From contig NZ_SZQJ01000006.1 in the NCBI RefSeq assembly GCF_013369335.1, positions 1-64,000 of the forward strand: DNA of 64,000 nt. The letters are read 5' to 3'. Position 1 is the first letter of the stretch, and each line of letters begins with the position of its first letter. The notes beneath the pieces were generated by a model. It was not told the DNA's origin. It did not search any database and was given only the letters and a program-made list of their open reading frames with translations. The stretch comes from Vibrio sp. JPW-9-11-11 (GTDB taxonomy: Bacteria; Pseudomonadota; Gammaproteobacteria; Enterobacterales; Vibrionaceae). A program made the position numbers and the translations under genes. Positions 18,507-26,301 of this stretch are shown here, in pieces.

Positions 18507-19142
18507 CTATGGACGCAAAATAACAGTATATGGTTGAGTAATGGTCGGATCTGAACGAATCAACACACCATCTTGAGTACGAATGCTGTTCAAAGTATCG
18601 AGATCTCGACCGATACGATCAGCAGGTAAAAAGCCTTGTGCTGTCGCAACAACAACGCGCGATTGCATCCCCACCACTCTAGCGTTCACTAGCACCCCAC
18701 CTTCTTGGCGAAGCATTGTTCCCGTCAGAACGTACTGGATATCTTGCTCTTGAGCGAGATCTTTCCAATCTCGGCTAAAAGCAAAGTCACCTTGATGCGT
18801 TACTTGAATGGATCCGGTCGTTTTGAAGTCGACCACTTTAAAGCCGCGTCTTTGGAACTGATGGATAAAACCTTCAGACACTGAGTTCCCTAACCAGTTT
18901 GTCGCGTCCATATTCTGCAAATCAACAAAAGAGGTGACCGCAATCGGGGTGCGTGCAGACACACTGGTGTTCGAAACCATTAAGTCTTCTGTCATGCTTT
19001 CGACAAAAAAGTCAAGAGTATGACGCGGACTTTCCATCAACAAAAACTGCGAACCCGGGTAAGGTTCTTTACCATTATAAATGGGAGCATAGGCACAGGC
19101 AGTGAGAAACACCACGGGCACTAGCGATAGCCATCTTTTCAT
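18507..19142 (-). CDS. flgO: Flagellar H-ring lipoprotein FlgO
   Basis: A 211-residue outer-membrane lipoprotein with lipobox FLTAC at residues 12-16 and the FlgO domain in the rest (TDLMVSNTS-like region, then PIAVTSFVDLQN). FlgO stabilises the H ring with FlgP and FlgT in sheathed polar flagella. A sigma-54 promoter lies about 130 bases upstream, on the far side of the flgT promoter. Confidence 0.9.
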   Translation of the reverse strand: MKRWLSLVPVVFLTACAYAPIYNGKEPYPGSQFLLMESPRHTLDFFVESMTEDLMVSNTSVSARTPIAVTSFVDLQNMDATNWLGNSVSEGFIHQFQRRGFKVVDFKTTGSIQVTHQGDFAFSRDWKDLAQEQDIQYVLTGTMLRQEGGVLVNARVVGMQSRVVVATAQGFLPADRIGRDLDTLNSIRTQDGVLIRSDPTITQPYTVILRP

Positions 19143-19202
19143 TCTCTAATCTCCGATACATTAGGGCTTAGAATGTCGAATCTTTTCGCTCTCTTCTAAA
19201 AG

Positions 19203-19219
19203 TGGAACATTCTTTGCTT
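19203..19219 (+). promoter_or_regulatory. Sigma-54 promoter of flgT
   Basis: The plus strand reads TGGAAC, 5 bases, TTGCTT, with GG and GC exactly 10 bases apart. The expected transcript start near 19230 leaves a leader of about 75 bases before flgT. Confidence 0.65.
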
Positions 19220-19273
19220 TTCATCCTGTGCGATCATTTTGAAAAGCAACGCCCAAATCCGCTAAAAAATATT

Positions 19274-19290
19274 AAGCAAAAAATGAACCA
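19274..19290 (-). promoter_or_regulatory. Sigma-54 promoter of flgOP
   Basis: The minus strand reads TGGTTC, 5 bases, TTGCTT, with correct GG-N10-GC spacing. Transcription would start near 19262 and must cross the flgT promoter to reach flgO. Confidence 0.6.
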
Positions 19291-19305
19291 ACTTGGTAAA
19301 TAAAC

Positions 19306-20439
19306 ATGAAAAAATCTCTGCTTATCTTGCTCTCTACGCTCTCCATTAGTTTGTGGAGTCATGCTGTGTCTGCGGGTTGGTATGAAGTGACAGGTTCAGC
19401 GACCGTTGTCTCCTCTGAAGAGGTAGCACGTATTCATGCTCTGGAAGATGCGTTGTATAAAGCCGTTAGCTTTTCAGGCGCCGACATCGGCAGTATTGCG
19501 AATCTACGCCCACTACTGGAGAGTAGCCGCACCGAATACCAATTTACCAACAGCGAAATTCGTTACATTCTCGTAGAAGAGCAGATGGTGCGCCGTGGGA
19601 CCATGTTTGTAAGGGCGCGAATCGATATCTACCCATCGGCAACGGGTTGCCACGTCAGTCAGTATAAAAAGACATTTTTGGTCGGCAATGTCGATATTGC
19701 CTCACCACAACAAGCGGTAATGGGCCAAGTTTATGACCTCGGAGATGACTTTGCCAAAGTGATCAACCGACAGCTGGATCAGGAGTCAAGCAACTTTATC
19801 TCTGTTGGCACCACAGACTTTGAGATCAATAAACGCTTTCCAGAACGACTGAAGATGATTGCCGAAGACACTGGCGCTCAATACATAATAGGCGGCGTCA
19901 TTACTGATTTAACCGCCACGATTGAAAGTAAACTGTTAGGCGACGACGTTATTAACCGCCAGTTCGCACTAGAAATGACTGTCTATGACGGCAAAACCGG
20001 CAACGAAGTCTACAATCGCAATTATCGCGAAGTGGCGCGCTGGCCCTTTGCTAAAACCAGCCAGGTAGATACGCGCAGTGCACGCTTCTGGGCGTCGACT
20101 TACGGCGATATGATGCTACGAGTAAGCCGCAATATCATGCTCGATCTCGAGTCAGAGATTTCATGTAAAATCACGCTACCCGAAGTGGTCGCCAAGTGGG
20201 GCAATACCATTACCATGGATCTTGGGCGTATCCATGGCGTTCAAGAAGGTGACAAATTGCATCTATGGCATACGGGATCGTTCATCGATCAACGAGGCTT
20301 ACCACGCAACAAAGTAAGCGAAACCGATATTACGCTGACCGTATCTCGAGTGTATGAAAATGAAGCAGAGCTGACTGTCGACCAAGCCGAGCTTGCAGGC
20401 AGCATCCAGATTGGCGACGTGATGCACAAACAGTTGTAA
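19306..20439 (+). CDS. flgT: Flagellar H-ring protein FlgT
   Basis: A 377-residue periplasmic/outer-membrane-associated protein that builds the vibrio-specific H ring and recruits MotX/MotY. A signal peptide ends AVSA before GWYEVTG. The N-terminal domain (ARIHALEDALYKAV) matches the family, and a TolB-N-like middle and an SH3-like C-terminus follow. It is divergent from flgO and stands alone as a transcript. Confidence 0.92.
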   Translation: MKKSLLILLSTLSISLWSHAVSAGWYEVTGSATVVSSEEVARIHALEDALYKAVSFSGADIGSIANLRPLLESSRTEYQFTNSEIRYILVEEQMVRRGTMFVRARIDIYPSATGCHVSQYKKTFLVGNVDIASPQQAVMGQVYDLGDDFAKVINRQLDQESSNFISVGTTDFEINKRFPERLKMIAEDTGAQYIIGGVITDLTATIESKLLGDDVINRQFALEMTVYDGKTGNEVYNRNYREVARWPFAKTSQVDTRSARFWASTYGDMMLRVSRNIMLDLESEISCKITLPEVVAKWGNTITMDLGRIHGVQEGDKLHLWHTGSFIDQRGLPRNKVSETDITLTVSRVYENEAELTVDQAELAGSIQIGDVMHKQL

Positions 20440-20491
20440 ATAGACATTTAGGTACTTAACTTTTTATTAAGAATCAGTATCATAAAAGAAT

Positions 20492-20568
20492 GCTCCCGTG
20501 GCACAGCTGGATAGCGCGGCCCCCTCCTAAGGGGCAGGTCACAGGTTCGAATCCTGTCGGGAGCGCCA
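20492..20568 (+). tRNA. tRNA-Arg (anticodon CCT)
   Basis: A 77-base cloverleaf with acceptor stem GCTCCCG/CGGGAGC, an encoded CCA and T-loop GGTTCGAATCC. The anticodon loop CTCCTAA gives CCT, which reads the rare arginine codon AGG. Confidence 0.95.
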
Positions 20569-20574
20569 CATATT

Positions 20575-20612
20575 AGAGCCACGACTGTTCATCAGTTGTG
20601 GCTCTTTGTTTT
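20575..20612 (+). terminator. Terminator of tRNA-Arg
   Basis: A 13-bp stem (AGAGCCACGACTG pairing CAGTTGTGGCTCT, one G-T pair) with a 5-base loop, followed by TTGTTTT. It begins 7 bases after the tRNA. Confidence 0.9.
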
Positions 20613-20680
20613 CAGATGTCTTCACGATTTGGCAAGTTTCATCTAGAATATCTATTAACAAAGTTATCGATAGCCAGGCT

Positions 20681-21187
20681 ATGAAGAAGAGTAATCTAGA
20701 AACTAACACGGGCCACCGCTTTATTTCAAAAGCTAAGACAGCGTTCAAAATCCATATTCATACGCCTGACGACAAGGTGTTGCACCGCTCCGTCGGTTAC
20801 ATCCGCATCGGTGAAAAAAAAGGCCTGAAAAAGGCCATTAAGCTTAGAAACGAGTTGGGCAGCGAAATGTGGGGCAAGTTCTGGCGTAAGCTACTAAAAG
20901 ACCCTTATTTAATGACCCGCCTTCCACATTCTCTTGAGCCTAAGATCATTTTTAAACCCAGACCAACCAAAGAGAATCCAGACGCGAAGGACGAATGCTA
21001 CATTGCCGCATGGCGCAACTATGATGCCAATGGCAAGCTTATCTATCGCAGTGTCGTCTGCTCGATTAAAAAACATGGTCGGCTCGCCGCTTACACCAAA
21101 ACGAAAAAAGCGCTCTTAGAAGCGAACAAAGACAACTTAGAAATCCTTGAGTTTATGGGGCGTTTAAACAGTATCGACCTTAAATAG
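20681..21187 (+). CDS. Orphan protein with two AP2-like segments
   Basis: A basic protein of about 168 residues that I do not recognise by name. Two stretches look like AP2/integrase-type DNA-binding folds, each with two beta strands and then a helix: one around FKIHIH...VLHRSVGYIRI...LKKAIKLRNELG, the other around CYIAAWRN...LIYRSVVCSI...AAYTKTKKALLEAN. This is inference from pattern only. The reading frame stays open back to 20606, but that part overlaps the tRNA terminator, so the ATG at 20681 is preferred even though its ribosome site is weak. It stands alone between two terminators. Confidence 0.6.
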   Translation: MKKSNLETNTGHRFISKAKTAFKIHIHTPDDKVLHRSVGYIRIGEKKGLKKAIKLRNELGSEMWGKFWRKLLKDPYLMTRLPHSLEPKIIFKPRPTKENPDAKDECYIAAWRNYDANGKLIYRSVVCSIKKHGRLAAYTKTKKALLEANKDNLEILEFMGRLNSIDLK

Positions 21188-21199
21188 TCAAACAGACAG

Positions 21200-21231
21200 A
21201 AAAAAGCCTTGGTCGCCGACCAAGGCTTTTG
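21200..21231. terminator. Bidirectional terminator between the orphan gene and ompA
   Basis: A 12-bp stem (AAAAGCCTTGGT/ACCAAGGCTTTT) with a 5-base loop is flanked by A and T runs. It serves the convergent genes on both sides. Confidence 0.9.
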
Positions 21232-21254
21232 ATTATCGAGGGCCAGAGGAGCGA

Positions 21255-22229
21255 CTACTCTTGGTATTCGAACTCAGGCACGAAAATTTCTACGCGACGA
21301 TTCTTCGCTCGCCCTTGAGGGGTATCGTTGGTTGCAATTGGATTGTTTTCTCCTTGCCCCGATGCGTTGATACGTTCAGGTTCAATCCCTTGCTCAATCA
21401 AAGCTGTCGCGATCGATTGAGCTCGCTTTTCAGACAGTGTTTGGTTGTATGCAGCCGAGCCAGACGAATCGGTGTAACCAGTCACAACAACGGTCGATTG
21501 AGGAAACCGCTTCATAAAGCTCACAAGCTCATCAAGCACCGGCTGGCTTTCTGGTTTGAGCGTTGCACTATCGAGGGCAAAAGCGCCTGAGTCGATAACC
21601 TGAGCTTGGAAGGTTTTAACCACCGGAGCGGCCTCCATCTCAGGTGTCGCCTCAACGACTTCCTCAACCACCTTTTCTTCCATAACCATAGGTTCAGCAG
21701 ATGATGGTTGGCTAGCGCCAAATTTATACACCAACCCTAGTGTTGCGCTATTCGCTTTTGCTGTGACCCAAGGATTACTGACATCAGTGAGGCGTTGGTA
21801 CTCAATCCGTACGGTGACATTTTTGTGAGAGTCAAGTTCAAAACCAACCGCGCCAAGAAACGAATTATCATAGTGATTGCCATAGTCTACGCGCGCCCCA
21901 CCGAGCTTACCATATAAAGACCAATCTTCATTTAACGCTAAGTTGACCTTAGGCGCCAACGTGTACGCATGAACTTTCTCATCGCTAAACTCTGCTGCGC
22001 TGAACTCACCCAAATAGTCGTATCCGGCTTCGATGGATAGAAAGTCTAACCATTCGTACCCAGCAAATACCCCAGCCGTCATAGATTCATCATCACAAAT
22101 GGCCGTCGCTGATGTACAGGCATCATCTAACCAAGACTTACCGGCTTTGGCACCAAGATAAAGCTCCGCATTGGTTGCGGTTGATGCCATCATCAATGCA
22201 CTCGATACCACCACTGCTAACTTTTTCAT
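21255..22229 (-). CDS. ompA: OmpA family outer membrane protein
   Basis: A 324-residue protein: a signal peptide (to about residue 20, TNA before ELYLGAKAG), an 8-strand OmpA beta-barrel to about residue 172, an acidic/proline linker, and a C-terminal OmpA peptidoglycan-binding domain (about residues 205-320) with VTGYTDSSGSAAYNQTLSE and the closing NRRVEIFV. It anchors the outer membrane to the cell wall. It is next to gltX, as I recall for V. cholerae. Confidence 0.92.
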   Translation of the reverse strand: MKKLAVVVSSALMMASTATNAELYLGAKAGKSWLDDACTSATAICDDESMTAGVFAGYEWLDFLSIEAGYDYLGEFSAAEFSDEKVHAYTLAPKVNLALNEDWSLYGKLGGARVDYGNHYDNSFLGAVGFELDSHKNVTVRIEYQRLTDVSNPWVTAKANSATLGLVYKFGASQPSSAEPMVMEEKVVEEVVEATPEMEAAPVVKTFQAQVIDSGAFALDSATLKPESQPVLDELVSFMKRFPQSTVVVTGYTDSSGSAAYNQTLSEKRAQSIATALIEQGIEPERINASGQGENNPIATNDTPQGRAKNRRVEIFVPEFEYQE

Positions 22230-22436
22230 ACTCTTCCTACCTTGTTTATTCTTTTATCAAATTGAGTGACCCACCATTACCAAGAGACAATAAACGATAG
22301 CCACACTCTCTAGCGTGCCACTTAAGCATATACAAAAACAATAATAGTGCGGCACAGTTAACAAAACTTTGACTAGCCAACCTCAAAAATAGCGCGGCCA
22401 TTTGGTTAGCCTGGCCAAACATCAAAACTAAGGCAC

Positions 22437-22465
22437 AAAAAAACCGCAGCGTGTAAGCTGCGGTT
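22437..22465 (-). terminator. Terminator of gltX
   Basis: A 9-bp stem (AACCGCAGC/GCTGCGGTT) with a 6-base loop is followed by six or more Ts on the minus strand, 17 bases past the gltX stop. Confidence 0.85.
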
Positions 22466-22481
22466 GTTCTTTGTGCCGAGG

Positions 22482-23909
22482 TTAGGCGTTGGCTTCGCGC
22501 TCTGCGATAAAGGCCAGTGCCATCTTGATGCGAGCGATACAACGCTCTTTGCCAATCAGCTCCATAACCGCGTCTACGGAAGGCGACTGACCGCCACCCG
22601 TAACTGCAACGCGAAGCGGCATGCCGATTTTGCCCATACCAATCTCAAGCTCTTCACACACAGCGGCAATAACACCTTGTTTGATGTTTACGGTTGTCCA
22701 CTCTGCTAAAGATTCAACTTTCGCTAGAGCAAGCTCTAAAGGCTCTTTAGCCACGCCGCGTAAATGCTTCTTAGCAGCACCGGCTTCAAACTCAGCAAAG
22801 TCTTCGTAGAAGTAGCGAATTTGCTCTGCCAACTCGACGAGCGTGTTGCAACGCTCACCAACTAGCTTGATCACTTCAGTGATTGCCGGGCCGTTTGCTA
22901 CGTTTAGTTTTTGGTTATCTAGGTGCCATTGTAAATGCTCGGCCACGTACTCAGGTGCAGACGTCTTGATGTAGTGGTTGTTCAACCACAGTAGCTTCTC
23001 TGTGTTAAATGCCGACGCAGATTTAGAGATCGCGTTAAGCGTAAATAGGTCAATCATCTCTTCACGAGAGAAGATTTCTTGATCGCCATGAGACCAACCT
23101 AGACGGACTAAATAGTTATTCAGTGCGTTGGGTAGGTAACCTTCATCGCGGTATTGCATCACTGAAACCGCGCCATGACGCTTAGACAACTTCGCACCAT
23201 CATCCCCCAAGATCATTGCACAGTGAGCAAATGTTGGCACTGGCGCACCGAGTGCTTCATAGATGTTGATTTGACGCGGCGTGTTGTTGATGTGGTCTTC
23301 ACCGCGAACAACATGCGTGATGCCCATATCCCAGTCATCGACAACGACGACAAAGTTATAAGTAGGTGCGCCGTCAGTACGACGGATGATTAAGTCATCC
23401 AACTGGCTGTTTGCGATTTCGATACGGCCACGAATTTGGTCATCAAATACTACGCTGCCTTCTTTTGGGTTACGGAAACGAACCACATACGCATCGCCCT
23501 CTTTTGCCGCTGCATTGGCCGCAACGATTTTAGGATGGTTCGCATCGTAACGTGGCATTTCTTTCGCCGCCTCTTGCTCTGCACGAATTTCTTCAAGCAG
23601 CTCCTTAGATGCGTAACACTTGTAGGCTTTGTCTTCAGCAAGCAATTTGTCGATCATTTCATTGTATCGGTCAAAACGCTTCGATTGAAAATATGGACCC
23701 TCATCCCACTCAAGCCCCATCCATTGCATGCCTTCTAGGATCGCATCAACCGCTTCCTGAGAGTTACGCTCTAGGTCGGTATCTTCGATACGTAGAACGA
23801 ATTCACCGCCTTGAGCTTTAGCGTATAGCCATGAGTAAAGTGCAGTACGCGCACCACCAACGTGAAGGTAGCCTGTTGGGCTAGGAGCAAAACGAGTTTT
23901 AACCGTCAT
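22482..23909 (-). CDS. gltX: Glutamyl-tRNA synthetase GltX
   Basis: A 475-residue class I synthetase that charges tRNA-Glu. The HIGH-type motif is [12 protein letters not shown] (residues 8-19) and the KMSKS-type motif is KLSKRHG. The anticodon-binding domain fills the C-terminal half. The ATG at 23909 starts the standard [11 protein letters not shown]; an in-frame ATG 11 codons upstream adds residues that the family lacks. Confidence 0.96.
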   Translation of the reverse strand: MTVKTRFAPSPTGYLHVGGARTALYSWLYAKAQGGEFVLRIEDTDLERNSQEAVDAILEGMQWMGLEWDEGPYFQSKRFDRYNEMIDKLLAEDKAYKCYASKELLEEIRAEQEAAKEMPRYDANHPKIVAANAAAKEGDAYVVRFRNPKEGSVVFDDQIRGRIEIANSQLDDLIIRRTDGAPTYNFVVVVDDWDMGITHVVRGEDHINNTPRQINIYEALGAPVPTFAHCAMILGDDGAKLSKRHGAVSVMQYRDEGYLPNALNNYLVRLGWSHGDQEIFSREEMIDLFTLNAISKSASAFNTEKLLWLNNHYIKTSAPEYVAEHLQWHLDNQKLNVANGPAITEVIKLVGERCNTLVELAEQIRYFYEDFAEFEAGAAKKHLRGVAKEPLELALAKVESLAEWTTVNIKQGVIAAVCEELEIGMGKIGMPLRVAVTGGGQSPSVDAVMELIGKERCIARIKMALAFIAEREANA

Positions 23910-24008
23910 GTATAAATACCTTGATTGTCTAAATGACCGCACGCCCTAACTCTACGAGGGCAGTGCCAAAATTGCGCGTTATTTTAGCACCGATATGCAA
24001 ATCTACAA

Positions 24009-24656
24009 TCAATCGTTAATATGTTTTACCGCCCAAGAGATAAACGCCTGGCGTTGCTCTGGCGTCATCGACAAAAAATCGGCCTCAATTTGCTTCAATA
24101 CTGGCAGATCCCCCGTTGACTCTCGTGGAGGTGACTCTGGTACCGTGCTGCGGCTGTGAATCGTATTTGAGGCTAAATCTTGTGGTATCGCAGCCACACC
24201 CCCCGTCCGATTATACTCGGCTAACATCGCATCATAATCGTTAATCAAAGCGAAAGATTGGTTGGCAATTTGGTCCATCACGATGCGGACTGGCTCACCA
24301 TTGCGGGTGACTTTCACCGTCGGATTCTTTTCAAACTTATCCACCCCACGCTGGTCACGAATCGCGAAAGGCGTGGTAAATAGCAGCGTCTCATTGTTTG
24401 CTTCAAAGCGAACGACCATAGGGTGGGAATGAAATTTTCTCTTCCCCCCATTGCCATCCACCATGGCAGTCACACGTAACAAAAGCTGCTGTTGACCATT
24501 AGCCATGCTCAGGTCACCTTTCGCTGTCTTAGGCACTGGGTTGAGCGGCTGATTGACTGCGAGAATTTCTACTCGACTATCGGTTTGAATGATCACTTGA
24601 GCACACGTCATGCCGCTCATGACCAACAAAGCCACGGTTAGAATAAGTTGTTTCAT
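24009..24656 (-). CDS. DUF2057 (YccT/CsgI-like) secreted protein
   Basis: A 215-residue exported protein with a signal peptide (about residues 1-19, CA before QVIIQ) and a DUF2057 domain. The E. coli member, YccT/CsgI, lowers curli assembly, but no curli genes are visible here, so function is unknown. The C-terminus carries MTPEQRQAFISWAVKHI. It lies 66 bases after a porin gene, with a terminator in the gap. A second DUF2057-like gene lies after a second porin at 47598-48404. Confidence 0.78.
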   Translation of the reverse strand: MKQLILTVALLVMSGMTCAQVIIQTDSRVEILAVNQPLNPVPKTAKGDLSMANGQQQLLLRVTAMVDGNGGKRKFHSHPMVVRFEANNETLLFTTPFAIRDQRGVDKFEKNPTVKVTRNGEPVRIVMDQIANQSFALINDYDAMLAEYNRTGGVAAIPQDLASNTIHSRSTVPESPPRESTGDLPVLKQIEADFLSMTPEQRQAFISWAVKHIND

Positions 24657-24682
24657 TCCCTTTTCCTCACACTTTCAAACGG

Positions 24683-24711
24683 AAAAGGCGGACACTGTGT
24701 CCGCCTTTTTA
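24683..24711. terminator. Terminator between porin and DUF2057 gene
   Basis: A perfect 10-bp stem (AAGGCGGACA/TGTCCGCCTT) with a 3-base loop. On the minus strand it is followed by TTTTCC, and on the plus strand by a better T tract. Partial read-through from the porin into the DUF2057 gene is possible. Confidence 0.8.
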
Positions 24712-24722
24712 TTTTTCAATGA

Positions 24723-25832
24723 TTAGAATGTCCACTCGGTACCGATACGAACCATCAGGTCGTTGTCGAACGAAGCATCATCTTGTTGAGTCAAACGAAC
24801 AAAGGTGTAAACAGAGTTAAAGGAGTAACCCAGTTCGCCACTGATAGACGTGGAGTCCATGTCTTTGTTGTCTAAGCCATCTTGCTTACCCGTTTGGTCT
24901 GCATAACCCACTCGAATATTCGCATTGCCAAAGAAGTAGTTAGCTTGAACAGAATATGCGTCGATTTCACGTTTGGTATAGCTATAGTCACCACCGCCAT
25001 TGGTTGAATCGTAAGATCCTGTTTTGTATGCGCCTAGAATATTAAAGTTATCCATTGGGCGAAGTTCGAAGCCGACAAAATAGGAGTCAGTGTCACCAAT
25101 CGATGCCGTTTTACCTGGGTCCCAAGTTGGGACGTCTGGCGTTGCGTTGTTAGTATCCCAATGACCTTCCTCTCCCCCTTCAAAGGTGGTACCTTTCGCC
25201 GTCTCAAATGCCGCATGCAACGTCAGCATGTCAACAGGAGTCAGTGTGATCGAGCCGCCAAAGAAGTTGGAGTCTTCGTGATTTTCACTGCCGTTGCCCC
25301 CCGCTAGGCTGAACTTAACCTTATCTGCGAACATTGGTGAATCGTAGCGAGCCATTTGGCTCTTACGGTCAAAGTGGTAACGCTCGCCGCTGCGCCATGC
25401 ACGGTCAAATGTGCGGCCTAAGTTTGATGCAGAGTATGGCCAGTCTACGAGTTCATAAAGAGGTGTTAGCATGCGACCAAAACGCACCTGTCCCCAATCG
25501 TCGCCACGCAAGCCAACGAAAGTATCACGGTTACCTAAGTCTGCACCGTAGTCTAATACCCAGCCAGACTCTACTTGAGCAAACGCCGTAACATTGTCCG
25601 TCATCGCCTTAGCAGCACGAAAGCCAATACGTGTTTCGTTTTCAAGCGACCAACCGTCGTCTGGACCGGTCGCATTAGACGCTCCGTAATCGACAGCAGA
25701 GATAGATACCACGCCGTATACTTCGACATTCGCATCATTTGGATCGCCAATCATGTATGCATGCGCAGTACCAGCGGCCAAGGTAGTGGCCGCGATTGCC
25801 GCGCCAAGCAGCGTCTTTTTAAAGTGAGACAT
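24723..25832 (-). CDS. General porin (OmpC/OmpU-type), copy 1
   Basis: A 369-residue trimeric outer-membrane porin by family: a signal peptide ending AHA before YMIGDPND, alternating beta strands, and a terminal phenylalanine (RIGTEWTF) for Bam recognition. The loop 3 region has GNRDTFVGLRGDDWG and GRMLTPLYELVDWPYS. It is a paralogue of the porin at 48534-49655, which shares the same motifs. Which solute it carries cannot be read from sequence. Confidence 0.9.
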   Translation of the reverse strand: MSHFKKTLLGAAIAATTLAAGTAHAYMIGDPNDANVEVYGVVSISAVDYGASNATGPDDGWSLENETRIGFRAAKAMTDNVTAFAQVESGWVLDYGADLGNRDTFVGLRGDDWGQVRFGRMLTPLYELVDWPYSASNLGRTFDRAWRSGERYHFDRKSQMARYDSPMFADKVKFSLAGGNGSENHEDSNFFGGSITLTPVDMLTLHAAFETAKGTTFEGGEEGHWDTNNATPDVPTWDPGKTASIGDTDSYFVGFELRPMDNFNILGAYKTGSYDSTNGGGDYSYTKREIDAYSVQANYFFGNANIRVGYADQTGKQDGLDNKDMDSTSISGELGYSFNSVYTFVRLTQQDDASFDNDLMVRIGTEWTF

Positions 25833-26240
25833 AAGAATTAACCCCTATCATTTTATGAATTTTCTTTGTCCCTCTCACAGTTCTAACTCGCCGTTTCGAG
25901 GGACGTTATTTATGGACAGGTGCATGGTGACAAACTATTTTTCGCCGACAAACTGGGCCAAAGAAAAACCTGAACTCGCTCAAATCAGAAAGTTCAAAAA
26001 ATAGATAAATCAAATAAAAACAATCATTTAAACAAAAACATCAAGCAACAAAAACGTCAATTTCATGGAATATTTATCGTCTAAGTACGACTTCCCTTGC
26101 TACGTGTGAGCCAACACAAAGCCATTTTTTAATGATTTACGGAACTTTAGAAAACGGAATAAAAAAGTTTGAAATGTCTCGCAAGATCAAAGTGATACCT
26201 AGGACTAACCAAAAGAGTTTTAACGTTTTGTTTTTCTCAC
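25833..26240. other. Gap between porin and copA promoter
   Basis: AT-rich leader of the porin gene. The only structure I see is a direct repeat: GACAAACT at 25929-25936 and again at 25947-25954, 18 bases apart. No open frame or hairpin stands out. Confidence 0.5.
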
Positions 26241-26271
26241 TTGACCTTACCCTTGCGGCAAGGTTTAGGCT
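26241..26271 (+). promoter_or_regulatory. CueR-type copper-responsive promoter of copA
   Basis: A -35 TTGACC and a -10 TAGGCT are separated by a long 19-base spacer that contains the dyad ACCTTACC-N5-GGCAAGGT. Over-long spacers with a centred dyad are the hallmark of MerR-family activators, and these arms match the known CueR box. The cueR gene itself is not in this window. Confidence 0.88.
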
Positions 26272-26301
26272 TAACGACAGTAGCAATGCGAGGTGTCGAT
26301 T

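Noticed and set aside
20492..21187. tRNA-Arg plus orphan gene as an integrated genomic island
   Set aside because: No integrase, no duplicated tRNA 3' end and no change in gene order; ompA and gltX follow directly.
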